Assembly (NCBI RefSeq): GCF_000284415.1
Contig: NC_017059.1
Span: 2,383,333-2,404,060, forward strand
DNA from: Pararhodospirillum photometricum DSM 122
GTDB lineage: Bacteria; Pseudomonadota; Alphaproteobacteria; Rhodospirillales; Rhodospirillaceae
Direction: 5' to 3'
DNA: 20,728 nucleotides
Shown: piece by piece, positions 17,988 to 20,728 of the stretch
Numbering within the stretch: the stretch's first letter is position 1
Layout: every line of letters starts with the position of its first letter
Made by a program: the position numbers and the translations under genes
Notes under the pieces: generated by a model
Database searches by the model: none
What the model was told of the DNA's origin: nothing
Seen by the model: the letters and a program-made list of their open reading frames with translations, nothing else

Positions 17988-20060
17988 GTGACTGGACTCT
18001 TTATATCCATTCGCGCCCGTATCGCCCTGCCTCTCCTCGCTGTAACGCTGCTGGGTCTTGGCGGACTGGTCGCTCTGGTCAGTCACGTTCAGTTTAACAG
18101 CGAGGAAAGCCATGCTCTCGCCCTGATGCGCGGTGAGGCGCAGGGCCAGGCGCAAAACGTGGCGCGCGAGATTGATCAAGCCGTGACCACGGCGCGCACC
18201 AATGCCCGCTGGATGGCCTCTTTCTTGTCCGCGGGTTCCCTTGACCGCGCTGCCCTGGGCCAGGCCATGCGCAGCGTTCTTGCGGCCAATCCAGGCATCA
18301 CCGGCGTTTATTATGGCCTGGAACCCAATGCCGATGGCCAGGACGAGCGCTATGCCGGAACCCCTTTGGGCGATGCGCAAGGCCGGTTGCTGCTGTATGC
18401 CTTTCGGAACGGCAGCAGCATCGGGTTGGAAACCACACCGCTGACCGGCGATCCCGCCGAGCAGGCTTGGTATTACCGGCCGATCCACGAAAACCGCGAG
18501 GCCATTACCCCCCCCTATCTCTTCGAGGTGGAGGGGGTGAGCAAACTCATGACCACCGTGGTGGTGCCCGTGGTGGCGAAGGACCGTCCCGTGGGGGTGG
18601 CCACCTGCGATCTTGACCTTCGGGAAGTTCAGGCCACCCTGGCCGCCTTGCATCCTCTGGGGACCGGCTTTGCCAGCTTGGTGTCGGCCGATGGCCAATG
18701 GGTGGCCCATCCCGACCCCCAGCGCTTGGGCAAGCCGGTGGACGAGCCCTGGGTCCAGACCTTGCTTCAGGGGTTGGCGGCAGGGCAGGGGGGGGAAGCG
18801 GCTTATGTCGATCCCGCCACCGGGCAGGCCCGCCAAGCGGTCATGGTGCCGGTACGCTTCGGCCGGGCGCCCGAGACCTGGGGGTTCATCATCAGTGTGC
18901 CGCAGGAGACCATTCTGGCCCAGGCCATCGCAACCCGCACCACCCTTTTGGGAGTCGCATCGGGGCTGACTTTGGTCGTGTGTGTCCTGGCCCTAGGGAT
19001 CGGACAGGCTTTGTCGCGTCCGATCCGCGCCCTGACCACCGCCATGTCTCGGCTGGCCCAAGGCGATACCACGGTGGAGATCCCCTTGGTCGGGCGTCGG
19101 GACGAACTGGGGGCGATGGGACAGGCCGTTCAGGTCTTCAAGGAAAACGCTCTTGCCATGGACGCCCTGCGGGCCCGGGAGCAAGAGATCAAAGCGCGCG
19201 CCGATGCTGAAAAGCGCCACCTGACCTTGGAGATGGCCCAGTCCTTTGAAACAGGGGTGGGCGGGTTGATTCGAACGCTGGGCGAGGCGGCCGGCGCCAT
19301 GGATCGGGTGGCCCGCGGACTGGCTCAAACCGCCTCCTCGGTCAGTGATGACTCGGAGCAGGTGCTGGACTCGGCTCAGGAAACCTCGGCCAATGTCCAG
19401 ACCGTGGCCTCGGCTACCGAGCAACTCACCGCGTCCATCGGCGAGATCGCCGGGCAGGTCGAGCGGGCGCGCGGTATCGCCGAGGAAGCCGCCGCCCAGG
19501 CCGAAGCCAACCAGACCCTCATGGGCCGCCTGGATGGCGCTACGGCCCGGATCGACGAGGTGGTGCGCCTGATTGAACAGATCGCGGGCCAAACCAACCT
19601 GCTTGCCCTGAATGCCACCATCGAGGCAGCCCGGGCCGGTGAGGCGGGCAAGGGGTTTGCCGTCGTCGCCGGCGAGGTCAAGGCCCTGGCCGGCCAGACC
19701 GCCCGCGCCACCAGCGAAATCGCCCAGCAGGTCGGGGGTGTCCAGGAGGCCACCCGCGAGGCCGTGGCCGCTATTGGCGCGATTACCGAAACGATCTGCG
19801 TGATTCGCGAGATTGCCGCCCAGATCGCTGGGGCCGTCCAGCAGCAAAGCGCCGCGACCCAGGAGATTTCGCGCAGCGTGCAGCAAGCCGCCTGCGGCAC
19901 CGAAACCCTGACCCAGGGCATCGCCCTGGTCAGGACGTCGGTCAGCCGGACCGGCCAGGATTCGCAAGAGGTTCTGGCCGCCGCTCAATCCTTGTTGCGC
20001 GAGGCCGAGGGGCTCAACAAGAGGGTGGACGACTTTCTCGGGGTGCTGCGCGCCGCTTGA
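17988..20060 (+). CDS. Methyl-accepting chemotaxis protein with dCache sensor
   Basis: The 690-residue transmembrane receptor starts at GTG 17988, chosen because AGGAGG (17974-17979) is 8 nt upstream and the first helix follows directly. Layout: short cytoplasmic N-terminus, TM1 ~11-32, periplasmic sensor ~36-310 with dCache features ([34 protein letters not shown]), TM2 ~318-340, HAMP ~341-394, and the coiled-coil signalling domain to the end. The highly conserved hairpin tip that binds CheA/CheW is at ~527-565 ([35 protein letters not shown]). There is no C-terminal NWETF-type pentapeptide for CheR/CheB docking. Many dCache receptors bind amino acids or other small molecules; the ligand cannot be read from the sequence. 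Single-gene transcription unit with its own terminator-like palindrome. Confidence 0.95.
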   Translation: MTGLFISIRARIALPLLAVTLLGLGGLVALVSHVQFNSEESHALALMRGEAQGQAQNVAREIDQAVTTARTNARWMASFLSAGSLDRAALGQAMRSVLAANPGITGVYYGLEPNADGQDERYAGTPLGDAQGRLLLYAFRNGSSIGLETTPLTGDPAEQAWYYRPIHENREAITPPYLFEVEGVSKLMTTVVVPVVAKDRPVGVATCDLDLREVQATLAALHPLGTGFASLVSADGQWVAHPDPQRLGKPVDEPWVQTLLQGLAAGQGGEAAYVDPATGQARQAVMVPVRFGRAPETWGFIISVPQETILAQAIATRTTLLGVASGLTLVVCVLALGIGQALSRPIRALTTAMSRLAQGDTTVEIPLVGRRDELGAMGQAVQVFKENALAMDALRAREQEIKARADAEKRHLTLEMAQSFETGVGGLIRTLGEAAGAMDRVARGLAQTASSVSDDSEQVLDSAQETSANVQTVASATEQLTASIGEIAGQVERARGIAEEAAAQAEANQTLMGRLDGATARIDEVVRLIEQIAGQTNLLALNATIEAARAGEAGKGFAVVAGEVKALAGQTARATSEIAQQVGGVQEATREAVAAIGAITETICVIREIAAQIAGAVQQQSAATQEISRSVQQAACGTETLTQGIALVRTSVSRTGQDSQEVLAAAQSLLREAEGLNKRVDDFLGVLRAA

Positions 20061-20097
20061 ACCGGGCGTGCCGATTGGCGCCGGCCAGAGAAGGTCA

Positions 20098-20123
20098 GGC
20101 TGGGGAGGCGGGCCTCCCCAGCC
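20098..20123 (+). terminator. Palindrome after the chemoreceptor gene
   Basis: GGCTGGGGAGGC-GG-GCCTCCCCAGCC is a perfect 12-bp stem 38 nt after the stop. Only a weak CCTCCTTT tail follows. It shares its 12-nt arms with the cas3 terminator at 9915-9957, so it belongs to a dispersed palindrome family. Confidence 0.55.
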
Positions 20124-20208
20124 CCCTCCTTTCCAGGGGTGTTCGTTCGATGTCTCGCCCTTGCCTTTTGCCTCGAAACATCTTACGGTCCGCCGGTGCC
20201 GTCGTCGC

Positions 20209-20247
20209 CGGGGCGTAGCTCAGCCAGGTAGAGCGCCAGCTTTGGGA
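20209..20247 (+). tRNA. tRNA-Pro(UGG), 5' half only, interrupted in the anticodon loop
   Basis: CGGGGCG is the acceptor arm, GCTC...GAGC the D-stem, CCAGC the 5' anticodon stem, and TTTGGGA the loop with anticodon TGG. The next bases (CTTTG) cannot pair with CCAGC, and no T-arm (GGTTCGAATCC-like) or 3' acceptor strand follows. The break falls at the end of the anticodon loop, a common crossover point for tyrosine integrases, and an integrase gene starts 10 nt away. The segment is therefore probably one attachment-site end of an integrated element; the 3' half should lie at the other end. Confidence 0.8.
20241..20247. other. Probable attachment-site core (att) in tRNA-Pro anticodon loop
   Basis: Similarity to tRNA-Pro stops at TTTGGGA, so the crossover lies at or just before this heptamer. 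The same bases should recur at the far end of the element, outside the window. Confidence 0.5.
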
Positions 20248-20256
20248 CTTTGCTGC

Positions 20257-20727
20257 CTAAGCCAGTTTCTTCTTATCAATCAACGCGTTGTTTGTTGGCC
20301 CGGGAATGGCTTCGGGAGTTTTTCGGGACAAGGCAGCCTCTAGCCCCCGGCGCAGCTCATCATCCGTGATGTGGGCATAGCGAGCGGTCATTGTGATTGT
20401 GGTGTGATCCAAGAGTTCTTGAGCGAGCTTAAGGTTCCCCGTCGCCCGCACAATCCGGCTTGCGGCGGTGTGCCTTAAATCGTGGAATCGGAAATCGTCA
20501 ATTCCCGCAGCCTCAAGCGCCGCTGCCCAGGCCTTGCGCCACCCGTCGCGAGTAAACGGCACGCGGTCCCCTCGGCACCGGTCTCCCCGCTGCTTTTTAG
20601 CCTCGTAAGTGAAGACGTAAGTTGAGTGCTTTCCCAGTTCTCCCGCGATAACCGCGAGAACGTCGGTCGGGATCGGCTTTGCGACCCTGCGCCCTGGTCG
20701 GCCCGCCGATCCTTTATTGACGAAAAA
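20257..20727 (-). CDS. Tyrosine recombinase (phage-type integrase), C-terminal part
   Basis: The frame is open from the right edge to the TAG at 20257, giving 156 visible residues; the N-terminal DNA-binding domain is outside. The segment contains AKPIPTDVLAVIAGEL, STYVFTYEAKKQ, the box II motif FHDLRHTAASRI (H, R), the later LLDHTTITMTARYAHI with the third conserved histidine and the nucleophilic tyrosine. The catalytic set visible here (HxxR...H...Y) is complete. The C-terminus faces the broken tRNA-Pro at 10 nt, the usual place of an integrase of a genomic island or prophage inserted in a tRNA. It is probably the first gene of an element extending to the right. Confidence 0.92.
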   Translation of the reverse strand, partial: FFVNKGSAGRPGRRVAKPIPTDVLAVIAGELGKHSTYVFTYEAKKQRGDRCRGDRVPFTRDGWRKAWAAALEAAGIDDFRFHDLRHTAASRIVRATGNLKLAQELLDHTTITMTARYAHITDDELRRGLEAALSRKTPEAIPGPTNNALIDKKKLA

Positions 20728-20728
20728 A

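Overview
The window is GC-rich, and its 16S rRNA piece has alphaproteobacterial features (a short V3 region and a CAACTTGAGAGTTTGATC-type start). The most likely source is the Rhodospirillales, a Rhodospirillum/Pararhodospirillum-like organism. The order-level call is firm; the genus is a guess from memory of the 16S and gene style.

Layout from left to right: the 3' end of a TPR protein with near-identical 42-residue repeats (2-448, +); a TIR-SLOG fusion protein (431-2521, -) that looks like NAD-signalling antiphage defence; a 14-repeat type I-E CRISPR array (2738-3559) read on the minus strand from a leader promoter at 3574-3603; and a complete minus-strand type I-E cas locus. That locus runs in transcription order cas3 (12677-9963), then a 342-nt gap, then cas8e-cse2-cas7-cas5-cas6e-cas1-cas2 with mostly 4-nt ATGA overlaps, ending beside the leader. 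After it come rRNA promoter-like sequence, a 16S rRNA gene that stops abruptly near E. coli position 940, an open frame of exactly 123 octapeptide repeats fused to that break, a chemoreceptor (17988-20060), and a tRNA-Pro(UGG) interrupted in its anticodon loop beside a tyrosine integrase that runs off the window.

The main discovery is in the cas3-cas8e gap. It holds two degenerate CRISPR repeats (9762-9791 and 9825-9864) whose hairpin stems keep pairing through compensatory changes. They flank a 33-nt spacer-like segment. Read on the cas strand, this would give a 63-nt crRNA-like RNA with the canonical 5' handle AUGAACCG. The first 11 nt of its guide match the sequence just upstream of cas8e, directly beside an AAG motif (the classic type I-E PAM). 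The match covers the probable transcription start and the ribosome-binding site. This is the layout expected of a Cascade-guided autorepressor (CreR/CreA-type RNA): Cascade loaded with this RNA would bind the cas8e promoter without enough pairing to trigger Cas3 destruction, so cas expression would track the supply of free Cascade.

Together the left two-thirds is a defence island (TIR-SLOG, CRISPR-Cas with a built-in RNA regulator). The right third contains two breaks, the 16S junction and the split tRNA. The first may be an assembly artefact and the second is an integration scar.
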